The notes under the pieces are model-generated. The model ran no database searches, was not told the DNA's origin, and was given only the letters and a program-made list of their open reading frames with translations. A stretch of 64,000 bases of DNA. Origin: Brassica napus. Its lineage: Eukaryota; Streptophyta; Magnoliopsida; Brassicales; Brassicaceae. Location: NCBI RefSeq assembly GCF_020379485.1, contig NW_026016794.1, positions 1 through 64,000 of the forward strand, in the 5' to 3' direction. Position numbers and translations under genes: made by a program. Positions 25,521 through 35,973 of the stretch are shown in pieces (position 1 is the stretch's first letter; each line of letters starts with the position of its first letter).

Positions 25521-26084
25521 GAGTCCTAGGCGAGGAGCATGGGAGAGATTTTTAGACTCGGAATTCTCGGCACTTAGAAACTTTAGGCTTTATTCTCGAC
25601 AAGTTCGGTTTCTATGACTGGCACTCAATTACTAGACGAACTCGCCCAGGCAGTTCGATCTCTTGTCCAGCTCTATCAATTGAACTACGTTCGGCTTGAT
25701 CCTCGAAAGGGGTACGTAGGCAGCCTTTAACAAGGTTCAGTCCAAAATCAATCAAAAACCTTTTTTGTATCTTTTTCGTCTTTTGTTATCGAGCTGCGAC
25801 TTAACTAGGTTTGAGCTTTTAGGCCGCTAGAACTAGGTAACTCGCTGACAGCCTTTGCGGCCAAAGCTTTTATGATCTCTTGTAATGATCGCAATGCTCT
25901 TACGCAGATTCGAAATAAGATCTACTGTTCTCTCTAAACTCGTTTGTTATCTTTTCACGATTTCCACATGTATTTGGTCACTTGTCGTTGGCTCTCGCAG
26001 AGATCCGGGACCTCTGGGAAATTAGGGTTTTCTTAGTTTCCTAATTTAAACGTAAATCGACAGTGCGAATTTCGGTTCCCACAG

Positions 26085-26100
26085 TTTGGCGCTAAAAGGA
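26085..26100 (+). other. Candidate primer-binding site, nested element
   Basis: TTTGGCGCTAAAAGGA begins two bases after the 5' LTR ends, the normal place for tRNA priming of reverse transcription. I have not assigned the tRNA. Confidence 0.55.
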
Positions 26101-26125
26101 GGGGGGTTACGGATTACTCTTACTC

Positions 26126-26317
26126 ATGGCCACAAAACGCTTGATCGAAACTATGTCTGGATATATGAAAGACAAACTCGCAGCACTGACTGCTCCTATG
26201 TTCAACAAAATTGAAAGCCTTGCTGCGATCTTCCGCCACAGGAAGAGCACTAAAACAAGCTTGCGATTTCTCTTTCTAAACGTAAAGGGCAACGATAAAT
26301 CTTATCAAACCCCGTAA
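26126..26317 (+). pseudogene. Short open frame, possible gag N-terminal relic
   Basis: A 63-residue frame starting 43 bp after the LTR, where gag would start, with the segment MATKRLIETMSGYMKDKLA. It stops quickly and nothing gag-like follows. It could be a decayed gag start or chance. Low confidence. Confidence 0.25.
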
Positions 26318-26477
26318 GTTTGGCTCATTACCGAACAAAAGAAATCTCGAGGCGTAAGGGTTTACCAAAACACGTTTTTCGTTGACATTTCGGAAGGATA
26401 AAACTCGTTCTCCCAAAATCCGCTGAAAAACCCCTAGGTTAATCGCGGAAAAAGGAAACACAACAAAACGATTACCT

Positions 26478-26990
26478 AGCTCGGTCGCTACGTAGCGACT
26501 GAGCACGCACAGGTTGCTCGGTCGCTACGTAGCGACCGAGCACGCACACTGCTCGGTCGCTACGTACTGCTCGGTTGCTACGTAGCGACCGAGCACGCAC
26601 ACGCTGCTCGGTCGCTACGTAGCAACCGAGCACGCACACGCTGCTCGGTCGCTACGTAGCGACCGAGCACGCACACTTCTCGGTCGCTACGTAGCGACCG
26701 AGCACGCACACCGCTCGGTCGCTACGTAGCGACCGAGCACGCACACCGCTCGGTCGCTACGTAGCGACCGAGCACGCACACCGCTCGGTCGCTACATAGC
26801 GACCGAGCACGCACACCGCTCGGTCGCTACGTAGCGACCGAGCACGCACTGCTCAGTCACTACGTAGTGACCGAGCACGCACACCGCTCGGTCACTACGT
26901 AGCGACCGAGCACGCACAACGCTCGGTCACTACGTAGCGACCGAGCACGCACACTGCTCGATCGCTACGTAGCGACCGAGCTCAAGCCAG
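26478..26990 (+). repeat. Internal palindrome array (about 15 units, ~35-bp period)
   Basis: The same 26-bp perfect palindrome as in the LTRs, here spaced by ACGCACAC-type linkers at a period of about 35 bp. Most copies are exact; a few carry paired or single changes, for example GTCACTACGTAGTGAC near 26,860, where both arms changed together. Confidence 0.92.
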
Positions 26991-26994
26991 CTAT

Positions 26995-27960
26995 CCACTC
27001 ACTACGTAGGGACCGGTAAGGCCCTCCTTTGGGTTTTCTTGTGAATCCTCATCACCACGCTTTTCGTTTCGTCTTAATCGGAGTTTCCGTTGAGATTTTA
27101 CAACGAAAACAAGTAGGACCCTTCCGGGCTTGCTTCCACTCGCTACGTAGCGACCTGTCAGGCCGTCAGTCGCTACATAGCGACCTGTAAGGCCTCAGAA
27201 AGGTTCTCCTTTGGGTTCTCTTGTGAATCCTCATCGCCACGCTTTTTTTTTCGTCTTAATCGGAGTTTCCGTTGAGATTTTACGACGAAAACAAGTAGGA
27301 CCCTTCCTGGCTTGCTTCCACTCGCTACGTAGCGACCTGTCAGGCCGTCAGTCGCTACGTAGTGACCTGTAAGGCCGCAGGAAGGTCCTCCTTTGGGTTG
27401 TCTTTTGAATCCTCATCGAAACACTTTTCGTTTCGTCTCAATCGGAGTTTCCGTTGAGATTTTACGACGAAAACAAGTAGGACGCTTCTCGGCTTGCTTC
27501 CACTCGCTATGTAGCGACCTGTCAGACTGTCAGTCGCTACGTAGCAACCTGTAAGGCCTCAGAAAGGTCCTCCTTTAGGTTGTCTTTTGAATCCTCGTCG
27601 AAACGCTTTTCGTTTCGTCTCAATCGGAGTTTCCGTTGAGATTTTACGACGAAAACAAGTAGGACTCTTCTCGGCTTGCTTCCACTCGCTACATAGCGAC
27701 TTGTCAGACTGTCAGTCGCTACGTAGCGACCTGTAAGGCGTCAAAAAGCTCCTCCTTTGTGTTCTCTTTTGAATCCCGATCAAAACGCTTTTCGTTTCGT
27801 CTCAATCAGAGTTTCCATCGAGATTTTACTACAAAAACAAATAAGACTCGTCTAAACTCATTCGCTTGCTCCTACTCGCCCTTACCTCCAGCTTTGTATT
27901 CTCCTTCAAATCTCGATCGAAACGTCTCTTGTTTCTATCGGAGTTACCATTGAAACTTTA
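26995..27960 (+). repeat. 181-bp tandem repeat
   Basis: Units beginning CCACTCGCTACGTAGCGACC start at about 27,138, 27,319, 27,501 and 27,683, with a partial unit at 26,995. Each holds two CGCTACGTAGCG palindromes and a conserved ATCGGAGTTTCCGTTGAGAT segment. The last units decay towards 27,960. Confidence 0.85.
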
Positions 27961-30858
27961 CGATAAAAAAAAAAAAAACCGCAATGACTTGTTTTCTCGC
28001 ATGGATTCAGATTAATCGTATAAAACGGCAACGGTTAACTCAACATCTTAGCTGCCTTAACTATACGATTACGTTGAACCTTTTTACAAAAATCGACGTC
28101 TTATCTAAGGAGAAGATAACAGTCAAGTTCGGAAGATAAATATCAAGTTTCAAAGGATAAACACCAATATCGGAAATGGCGAACATACACGAGAAGAGGA
28201 AAGGGAAATGAGCAAGCAAAACTGAGAAGAAACAAAACTGCATCTTCGAGAGAACTAAGGTATTTCCGACTTGAAATTTTTGAAATCAGACTTGGAATTT
28301 TCGTAGGAAATTACTTTGAGGCTGCCATAGAACTTTAGGGAACGTAAAACCTAGGCGGATAGTCTAGCGAACTAAGTTTTAAGCGATTTTTCCTGTCTCG
28401 ATATATTGTTCCATAATTGTTCATCCAGATCTTGCAAACCGATCTAAACTCTCTGAAAGTCGAGAAACGATCGCCACGCATATCAAGCTCGCTTCCTAAA
28501 GAGAGAAAAAGTTAGAGACATGAACGTCATCTTAAAACCGATTCATTTTTGGCAATTTTCTCGGAACCGACCTATCCCAAGTCGTCAACTTGGAAACAAC
28601 CAAATCACAGTCCAAGCGTCGTCTATAAATCGTCATGAATTATCGATCATTCCAAACATCAGAAGAAGAAACGTACACAACCCTTCAAAGTATCGGTTCA
28701 ACCGTTTTCTTTCGTAAAAAAAAGGGGGGAGTAGGTACGTATACTATACTCGTATACTCCCAAACTTCAAAAACTTCTGCAAATCGTCAAGAATAGGCAA
28801 ACAACAATCTTAATATTCGTCTAAACGCTAGCAACATATCCAGACGATCATGAACATAATCTCAAAAACTATACATCATTTCTTGTCGCAATCATGCGTA
28901 TAGAAAACTTGTACCAATATCAAACTGAAACTCGACGATTAGCCAAAGTATTGAAGCTTTTTCCGGCTTCAGAAAGCTAGTTTCGTTTTAAAATTTTTTT
29001 ACGAGAAATCTTCAATCACCAAAGCATTTCTTTCAGTTTCCGTTGTACCAAGTAAGTCACGGAAAAGAATCGAAAACATTTGTGATGAAGAAAACTCGAG
29101 AATAGATGTAGCATCGTGCACGTTAAAAGGAGCACTTTCCTCCAGATGGTTAGCTAGATCCACCTCTAGATGACCAATTCATTCAAGAAACTAATGTGTC
29201 ATGAGAATCCTCTAAAAAAACCTATGAAAAACGTTCTGCGACTATATCGTATTGAAATAAACTTCGGTAACACTCCATGAGTAACTCTAACCAACTTTCA
29301 CCTAAGATCAAAATCACAGCAGAAACGTTTCTTGTAAAACCTGCAGAAACAACGCTACTTTGACATATGTATACATATCAATGATTTACAACCTTCGTAA
29401 AACCGGTTATATGATATGATAAATTATCGTATAGCCCACAGTCGGAAATCATATGATAAATTTTCCGTAACGAAACTAAGTCCTAACAACCAAACGGTTA
29501 ACGGAAAATCTAAACTTTTCGAAAATTGACCAAGTTCAATACACTCCTTCAAGCCCGCAACGTTTTAACCGTAATACGCAGCATGTAAGGAAAAATTCAT
29601 AACAAAGCTCCTAGAGCTATACGAAACATCCTAAAGAATCCACGAAATAGATGTCGGAAGGCCAACACTTCACAAAACACTATGAAAACACATGTTCCCA
29701 TTTACATGACACCTCAGTCATAATTCCTCGATCGCAAATAAAACTATTAGCATCCAAACAGGAACAACAATTTTGGCTGCAAACATTCGTAGTCAAACCA
29801 GAATGTATCTCAAACGCAGGGCTAAGACTAAACCCTCGCAACATCGCGAAACATCTACAAACTCGCGAACATTTCAAGCCCGAAACGCGGCATACGAAAG
29901 AATAACAAATCTTCAGCATCGCGAGACGTCGCAGACGCCTGAAGATTCGTTCTTCGACGAAATTTCCTTCCTCGATAAAAACATTTTCTTGGAAGACCAG
30001 ACAGTCATACGCACTAACATCTTCTCAAAACATATCCTTCGCGAAGACTCGAAACGGTATTTTTTACCATTAAGATTGTTGCCATCCCGTAGAGATGACT
30101 CTCGTACATCCGACACAAGGATAATAGCGCTATAAAAGAAATCCGAAATTTTGGTCCAGCACTTCCGATCTCCGGAGAGATGCTCGATTCCAACCATACA
30201 AGTCGTATAAGCCGAGAACCTATTGCGGACTTTAAATCGGTATGGAATCAGGATGAAACTGAAACGGGATACGTAAGTCAAATTAGTCATCGCACCCTCT
30301 AAAACCAGGAGTAAACCTTGGTCTTGCCCTAAACCCAGCGCACTGGTCTCTAACATCTCTAGGCATAGTATCAAACACCCTGATACGAGATCCTAAAATT
30401 TGTCTCTTTGCCAATATTCGAACGTCTTCAGAAAATCCCGTAAGTTTACACACTGCGGAAAACTCTCGAAACAGATTATGGATATGGCAATTCACACAGA
30501 GTTAGATTACGAGACGACAACTCGTAGTCTTCCCTCTACACCCATACAAAATGCCATCTGCAGCAACACGCCTTATAACCGCTACATAAAAACTAGACCA
30601 TAAAGGTCCTACAGAAAAAACTAGTCATAAGAACCTTAACTCCAAGACGAACTACGAAAGGCTTGATCCCTTCAACAAGGGTACGTAGGCAGCCGTCATA
30701 AGGCGCAGCCCCAATCTTACCGCGTTTCTACTTTTAGGAGAGCGAGAAGATCACTTACCACAGACCTTTTCAACCATTAATTCCGCCTAACTCACCTAAC
30801 TTGCCTAACTTGCCAAGCCACTCGCTAGAACCTAACGCTAGAAGCTCATGGTTCTAAC
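27961..30858 (+). other. Nested element interior, no recognised coding
   Basis: AT-rich sequence with only short chance frames on both strands, for example 29,651-29,905 and 29,913-30,374, none with a motif I recognise. At 30,650-30,715 there is a segment resembling the element's own LTR around its GTACGTAGGCAGCC motif. Confidence 0.6.
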
Positions 30859-30869
30859 GAGCTGGGGGG
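30859..30869 (+). other. Polypurine-like tract, nested element
   Basis: GAGCTGGGGGG followed by CTAAC and the 3' LTR at 30,875. Its position fits the plus-strand primer. Confidence 0.6.
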
Positions 30870-30874
30870 CTAAC

Positions 30875-32688
30875 TGTTGGGGTCAAAATCGGTCACGACG
30901 GAATCAATGTCTGAAAGGCCGTAAAAATCGGCATAAATGTTTTTACGAAAAGTAATCTTCGTAAAGATATCTTTACGAAAAGTAATCTTCGTAAAGATAT
31001 CTTTACGAAGAGCCTTGCAGTAAAATCTCGTCCAAAATCGAACCACTAAATACCAATTGTCCGAAGGCAACGGACATGTATCCAAATCGGCCGCGGACAA
31101 GCTCGAGTATGGAAATCAGACCGCGGACAAGCCAAGCTCGATCGATACGCGGCGACCAAGCATGCACACAGCTCGGTCGCTACATAGCGACCGAGCTCGA
31201 GCCAAGCTCGGTCGCTACATAGCGACTGAGCGTCCGTCTCGCTCGGTCTCTACGTAGCGACCAAGCCCGAGCCAAGTTCGGTCGCTACGTAGCGACCGAG
31301 CGAGACGGACGCTCGGTCGCTACGTAGCGACCGAGCGTCCGTCTTAGCGACCGAGCGTCCGTCTTAGCGACCGAGCGTCCGTCTCGCTCGTAGCGACCTA
31401 GCTTGGCTCGGGCTCGGTCGCTACGAAGCGACCGAGCGTCCGTCTCGCTCGGTCGCTATGTAACGACCAAGCCCGAGCCAAGCTCGGTCGCTATGTAGCG
31501 ACCGAGTCCGAGCCAAGCTCGGTCGCCACGTAGCGACCGAGCATCCGTCTCGCTTGGTCGCTACGTAGCGACCGAGCCTGAGCCAAGCTCGGTCGCTACG
31601 TAGCGACCGAGCGTCCGTCTCGCTCGGTCGCTATGTAGCGACCGGGCTCGAGCCAAAGTTCGGTCGCTGTGTAGCGACCGATCTCTTCCGAACATCGCTA
31701 TGACACCAGTCCATGCATTCTCGTCAAACCTTCAAATGCTATCTCCCGAAGACCGTAGCGAGCTCAGTCTATGTTTTCCGCTATTCTAAATCATCGATCA
31801 AACTTCGCGGATTAGAAACCGCGGAAAGTTCTTTCTTTGTTGAAAGAAATCATAGTAAACTCTTCGAGTCGGAAGACGGCCCAAAGGGACCTAAAACACG
31901 ACTCGAGGCCCATCCTGCGATTTCTTAACCAAAAGCGCGTAAACCACAGCCCGGTTTACGCTTGGTCCACAAGGAAGGATAAATGTCAAGTTTCCGCGGA
32001 TAAATACGGAAGTTTTAAAGATAATTGTGAAAATCGGGAAAATGGAATATGTCCATTTTTATGCTATGACGGCTTAAGGGCAGAAGAGTAAAAGCGTAAA
32101 CCGACCTTGGAGCTAGTATATAAGGAGTCCTGGCGAGGAGCATGGGAGAGAGCTTTTTAGACTCCGAATTCTCGGCACTTAGAAACTTTAGGCTTTATTC
32201 TCGACAAGTTCGGTTTCTATGACTGGCACTCAATTACTAGACGAACTCGCCCAGGCAGTTCGATCTCTTGTCCAGCTCTATCAATTAAACTACGTTCGGC
32301 TTGCTCCTCGAAAGGGGTACGTAGGCAGCCTTTAACAAGGTTCAGTCCGAAATCAATCAAAAACCTTTTTTGTATCTTTTTCGTCTTTTGTTATCGAGCT
32401 GCGACTTAACTAGGTTTGAGCTTTTAAGCCACTAGAACTAGGTAACTCGCTGACAGCCTTTGCGGCCAAAGCTTTTATGATCTCTTGTAATGATCGCAAT
32501 GCTCTTACGCAGATTCGAAATAAGATCTACTGTTCTCTCTAAACTCGTTTGTTATCTTTTCTTGATTTCCACATGTATTTGGTCACTTGTCGTTGGCTCT
32601 CGCAGAGATCCGGGACCTCTGGGAAATTAGGGTTTTCTTAGTTTCCTAATTTAAACGTAAATCGACAGTGCGAATTTCGGTTCCCACA
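30875..32688 (+). repeat. 3' LTR of nested element
   Basis: 1,814 bp, 307 bp longer than its partner. The extra length comes from an expanded and partly rearranged palindrome array (31,165-31,685) and a ~30-bp tandem duplication of GTAATCTTCGTAAAGATATC near 30,950-31,005. Otherwise the two LTRs are very similar. TATA box at 32,117-32,124. Confidence 0.9.
31165..31685 (+). repeat. Palindrome array in 3' LTR
   Basis: About fifteen whole or partial copies of the GCTCGGTCGCTAC / GTAGCGACCGAGC palindrome. At 31,300-31,430 the order is scrambled: the spacer GAGACGGACG appears inverted and GTCCGTCTTAGCGACCGAGC is directly repeated. This suggests rearrangement at hairpins. Confidence 0.9.
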
Positions 32689-32693
32689 CTAGA

Positions 32694-33463
32694 GCATATA
32701 GCTCTTTATCATAGGTGGGGTAACTGAGGGCGGCTCCACTCAATTTCTCACTGAAGAAGGCCACTGGCCGGCCTCCTTGGGTCAGTACGGCTCCTATCCC
32801 TGTCCCTGAAGCATCACACTCAATCTCAAAAGGTTTATCAAAGTTAGGAAGAGTTAGAACCGGTGCATTTGTCAAGCTATATTTAAGCCTGTTGAAAGAC
32901 TCCTCTTGGGCAGGGCCCCAAGCAAAGGTTACATTCTTCTTGATCACGGAGGTCATTGGGGCGGCAATGGTACTGAAGTCCTTCACAAATCGTCGATAGA
33001 AACTGGCCAGTCCATGGAAGCTGCGGATATGTCCGATCGTGGTCGGAGTCGGCCAGTTTTGTATCGCCTTGATCTTCTCCTCATCAACCTTCAGTCCCTG
33101 TGAACTCACAACAAAGCCTAAAAATACCAACTGATCAGTGCAGAATACACATTTCTTAAGGTTAGCATAAAGTCCTTCTTGCCTTAAGGCTTTCAAAACC
33201 TGTTCTAGGTGTCCCATGTGTTCAGTTAAAGACCTGCAGTAAATCAAAATATCATCAAAGTATACAACCACGAATTTACCAATGTAAGGTCGGAGGACCT
33301 CATTCATGAGTCTCATGAAGGTAGTAGGGGCGTTGGTAAGGCCAAACGGCATCACCAGCCACTCGTATAGACCTTGCTTGGTCTTGAAGGCGGTTTTCCA
33401 CTCATCTCCTTCCTTCATGCGGACTTGATGGTATCCACTCCTGAGATCAATCTTAGAAAACAC
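32694..33463 (-). pseudogene. CRM-like pol, middle part: RT and start of RNase H
   Basis: Reverse transcriptase copies element RNA into DNA; RNase H removes the RNA. The frame shows the first catalytic Asp in [10 protein letters not shown], the YFDD box at about residues 68-71 followed by ILIY, the LGFVVS motif, and the RNase H start [12 protein letters not shown]. It is cut at 32,693 by the nested element inside RNase H; the remainder is at 23,010-24,571. It is also out of frame with the upstream gag-protease part: one base appears lost near 33,470 between DELSG and FSKIDL. Confidence 0.87.
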
Positions 33464-35298
33464 AACAGACCACTCAGTTCATCCAACATATCATCTAATC
33501 TGGGTATAGGGTACCGATATTTGATGGTTATGTTGTTGATGGCTCGGCAGTCCACACACATGCGCCACGTCCCATCCTTCTTAGGCACTAGTAGGACCGG
33601 GACCGCACAGGGACTAAGGCTCTCGCGGATGTAGCCTTTGTCCATGAGATCTTGGACCTGCCGTTCCAGCTCCTTAGCTTCCTCAGGGTTGACACGGTAA
33701 GCAGCTCGGTTTGGTAGTGGCGCGCCGGGTACAAGGTCGATCTGATGTTCTATGCCACGGATAGGGGGTAAACCGGCTGGAATATCATCAGGAAAGACAT
33801 CCTTGTAACGTCCCATGAGGTCTTGTACTACGTCCGGTACTTCAGAAGCTTCTAAACCTGCAAAACAACCTTCCTTAAAGATCATTAGTAGCACCTGTGT
33901 CTCACGTTGTAATGATTTAAGCACTTGTCCGGAAGTCATGTAAAGGTTAGTGTTACTTACCTGGCCGGACTGCGTCATGGCCTTTTGCATATCATGAACT
34001 TCTTGAGGGCTGAGAGGTGCTAGGCTGTGCTTCCTGTTGTGGTGGACCAAACTATAGATGTTGGTGCGTCCATGGTGAAGAGTCTCCTTGTCAAACTGCC
34101 ACGGCCTTCCTAGAAGTATATGGCCGGCTTGCATGGGCACAACATCACACTTGACCTGGTCTTGGTACTTGCCAATACTGAAGGACACAACAACTTGTTC
34201 GGCAATCTTGAGCTCAGTCTCATCATTGAGCCATTTGAGACGGTATGGCCGAGGATGGGCAGTTTTGACCAACCCTAGCTTATCAACAAGATACTTGCTA
34301 TCCACGTTAGTACAAGATCCGCCATCTATGATCAAACTACATACCTTGTGATCAACACTACATCTTGTGTGAAAGATGTTCTCCCGCTGGATGGTCTCTG
34401 GATCAAAGAGGGTGCTAAGAGCTCTCCGGGTCACTAGCAGCTCGCCTGTCTCTGGGTAGTCGGTTACTTCTTCATCAGAGATCACTGCCGCGGCGTCTGC
34501 CTCATCTTGGGATTCATACTCGCCATCCCCCTTTAGGACCATCACTCGTTTGTTTGGACAATCCCGAGCGTAGTGGCCCTTTCCCTGACACTTATAACAA
34601 ATGATGTCACGGGTACGCAACGATTGGGCTTGAGTCTTACCCTGCTCCGGCTTGTATGCATTCGACGATTCAGCCTGGTTTGTCTTGAATCGGCTCTCAA
34701 TCTCAATCGTCTTGCCCTTGTCGCCTTGCTTTGAGCCCAGTTGAGTCCACGCAGGTTTGCTGCGGTTGTTGCTGGCCGTCTTGCGCTTGATGTGCTGCTC
34801 GGCTTGCGTAGCAAAGTGCAACAGGTCGTTGAAGTCTTCATACTGTTGCCTCTCCACCTTGCGGGCAATGCGGTCTTGCAACCCTTCCAGAAATTGGGAC
34901 ATCATTGTCTCTTCGGGCTCGTCGGTCTCAAGCTTATTCCTAAGTGCCTCGAACTCCTCAAAGTACTCCTCCACAGTCTTAGTTCCCTGCGTAAGTTTAC
35001 GAAAACGTTTTAGTACATCACGCTGGTAGTAAGATGGAATGTACCTCGCGCGAAGCTTGGTCCGCATCTCGGTCCAATTACGCGCTCTCCACACTGGCCC
35101 GGACTTAGCAACGTCTCGATCCCACCACAAAAGAGCATTGTCCGTCAGCTGGGCTGCTGCTAGGGCGACCTTCTTGGCCTCACTATATTGGTAATAGTCG
35201 AAGATGTACTCCATGCGTTTCTCCCACACGATGTAGGCATCCGGATCAACCTTGCCGGCAAACGTTGGGGGGTGAAGCTTAAGCGCCTTGCCTACCAA
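33415..35298 (-). pseudogene. CRM-like gag, protease and RT start
   Basis: A 627-residue open stretch. Residues ~10-170 are a retrotransposon gag (capsid) domain with WEKRMEYIFDYYQYSE and EYFEEFEALRNKL. C234, C237, H242 and C247 form a CCHC zinc knuckle that binds element RNA. A protease-like segment has D325 in IIDGGSCTNV and later ILLGRPW. From ~515 the RT thumb-proximal part begins (VPKKDGTWRMCVDCRAIN). It ends by frameshift near 33,470. The true gag start is upstream (ATG at 35,624), separated by a stop and frameshifts. Confidence 0.87.
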
Positions 35299-35624
35299 CC
35301 AGGGCTCTTCCTCCTCTCGGTCTCGACCTCCTCTATGGTCGCGGCGTCCTCCTACTTGGGCCAGGGTCCTCGCGCGTTCCTCCTACCTCCCCGGTTCGGC
35401 CTCTCCTCGTCCTGACTGCGCGTATCATCGGTACTGTCCGCGTCCGAGTCAGTGTCATGCGGGTCCGGCTGATGTCTTCCTGGTGGTCGAGGTCCGTTGG
35501 GCCTGCCTCCCTATCGTAGCTGAGCAAGCTCGGCGGTGATAGTCCTAAGGCTCGCCCTCAGTTCTTCATTGTCAGCTAGGAGCTGAGCGTTTATGGCCGC
35601 TTGGTCTTGACCTACATCTCCCAT
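35299..35624 (-). pseudogene. CRM-like gag N-terminus, decayed
   Basis: On the minus strand an ATG at 35,624 opens a frame beginning MGDVGQDQAAINAQLLADNE, a likely coiled segment, that meets a TAG after 37 codons near 35,512. The same frame then reads a Pro/Arg/Asp-rich stretch. The main gag frame starting at 35,298 is in a different phase, so at least one frameshift lies between. Confidence 0.65.
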
Positions 35625-35958
35625 GGTTCTCTGAAAAGATACTCAAGAAAGATTAAAAGGCAAGAGGGGGGGTTAAATAGTTGCTTGGGTCGGATACTTG
35701 GAGTGTCGACCAAGACTAGGAGTGAATGCAAAAAGTTAAGACAAAATTGAATCTAGTTTGAAAAGGGAAAGAGGAATATTTTTTTTTTGATTTTCGAAAA
35801 CTTGGAAAGAAAGTAAAACTACTTAATTTTTTTTTTTTAAATGTAAAAATCAAAAACTTGGAGAACAAACCGAAAATTTAAAAATAAGGAAAGTAAATAT
35901 TTTGTTTTGAATGTGACGGCTAGGGTTCAGAAAGAACTGTGTTTTGCAGGAAACTTCA

Positions 35959-35970
35959 GCTCTGATACAA
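35959..35970 (-). other. Primer-binding site of CRM-like element
   Basis: Read on the minus strand it is TTGTATCAGAGC, one mismatch from TGGTATCAGAGC, the usual site complementary to initiator Met tRNA in many plant LTR elements. It lies three bases inside the 5' LTR border. Confidence 0.75.
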
Positions 35971-35973
35971 AAA

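Larger units (their letters stand above)
24577..26083 (+). repeat. 5' LTR of nested element
   Basis: 1,507 bp, TGTTGGGG...CCCACA. Matches 30,875-32,688 except that its palindrome array is shorter and it lacks a ~30-bp duplication near 30,950-31,005. Contains a TATA box at 25,513 and the conserved GGGTACGTAGGCAGCC motif near 25,710. Confidence 0.9.
24577..32688 (+). mobile_element. Nested non-autonomous LTR retrotransposon with hairpin arrays
   Basis: An 8,112-bp element beginning TGTTGGGGTC and ending GGTTCCCACA. It is flanked by the duplication ctaga (24,572-24,576 and 32,689-32,693), which places it inside the RNase H codons of the CRM-like element. LTRs are 24,577-26,083 and 30,875-32,688. 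A primer-binding-like site follows the first and a purine tract precedes the second, so it runs on the plus strand. The 4.8-kb interior has no recognisable gag or pol; it holds a palindrome array, a 181-bp tandem repeat and long AT-rich non-coding DNA. It therefore probably relied on proteins from another element. Confidence 0.87.

Noticed and set aside
26478..26990. CRISPR-like array (regular palindromic repeats with short spacers)
   Set aside because: Spacers are near-identical 8-10-bp linkers, the host is a plant, and the array is inside an LTR retrotransposon.
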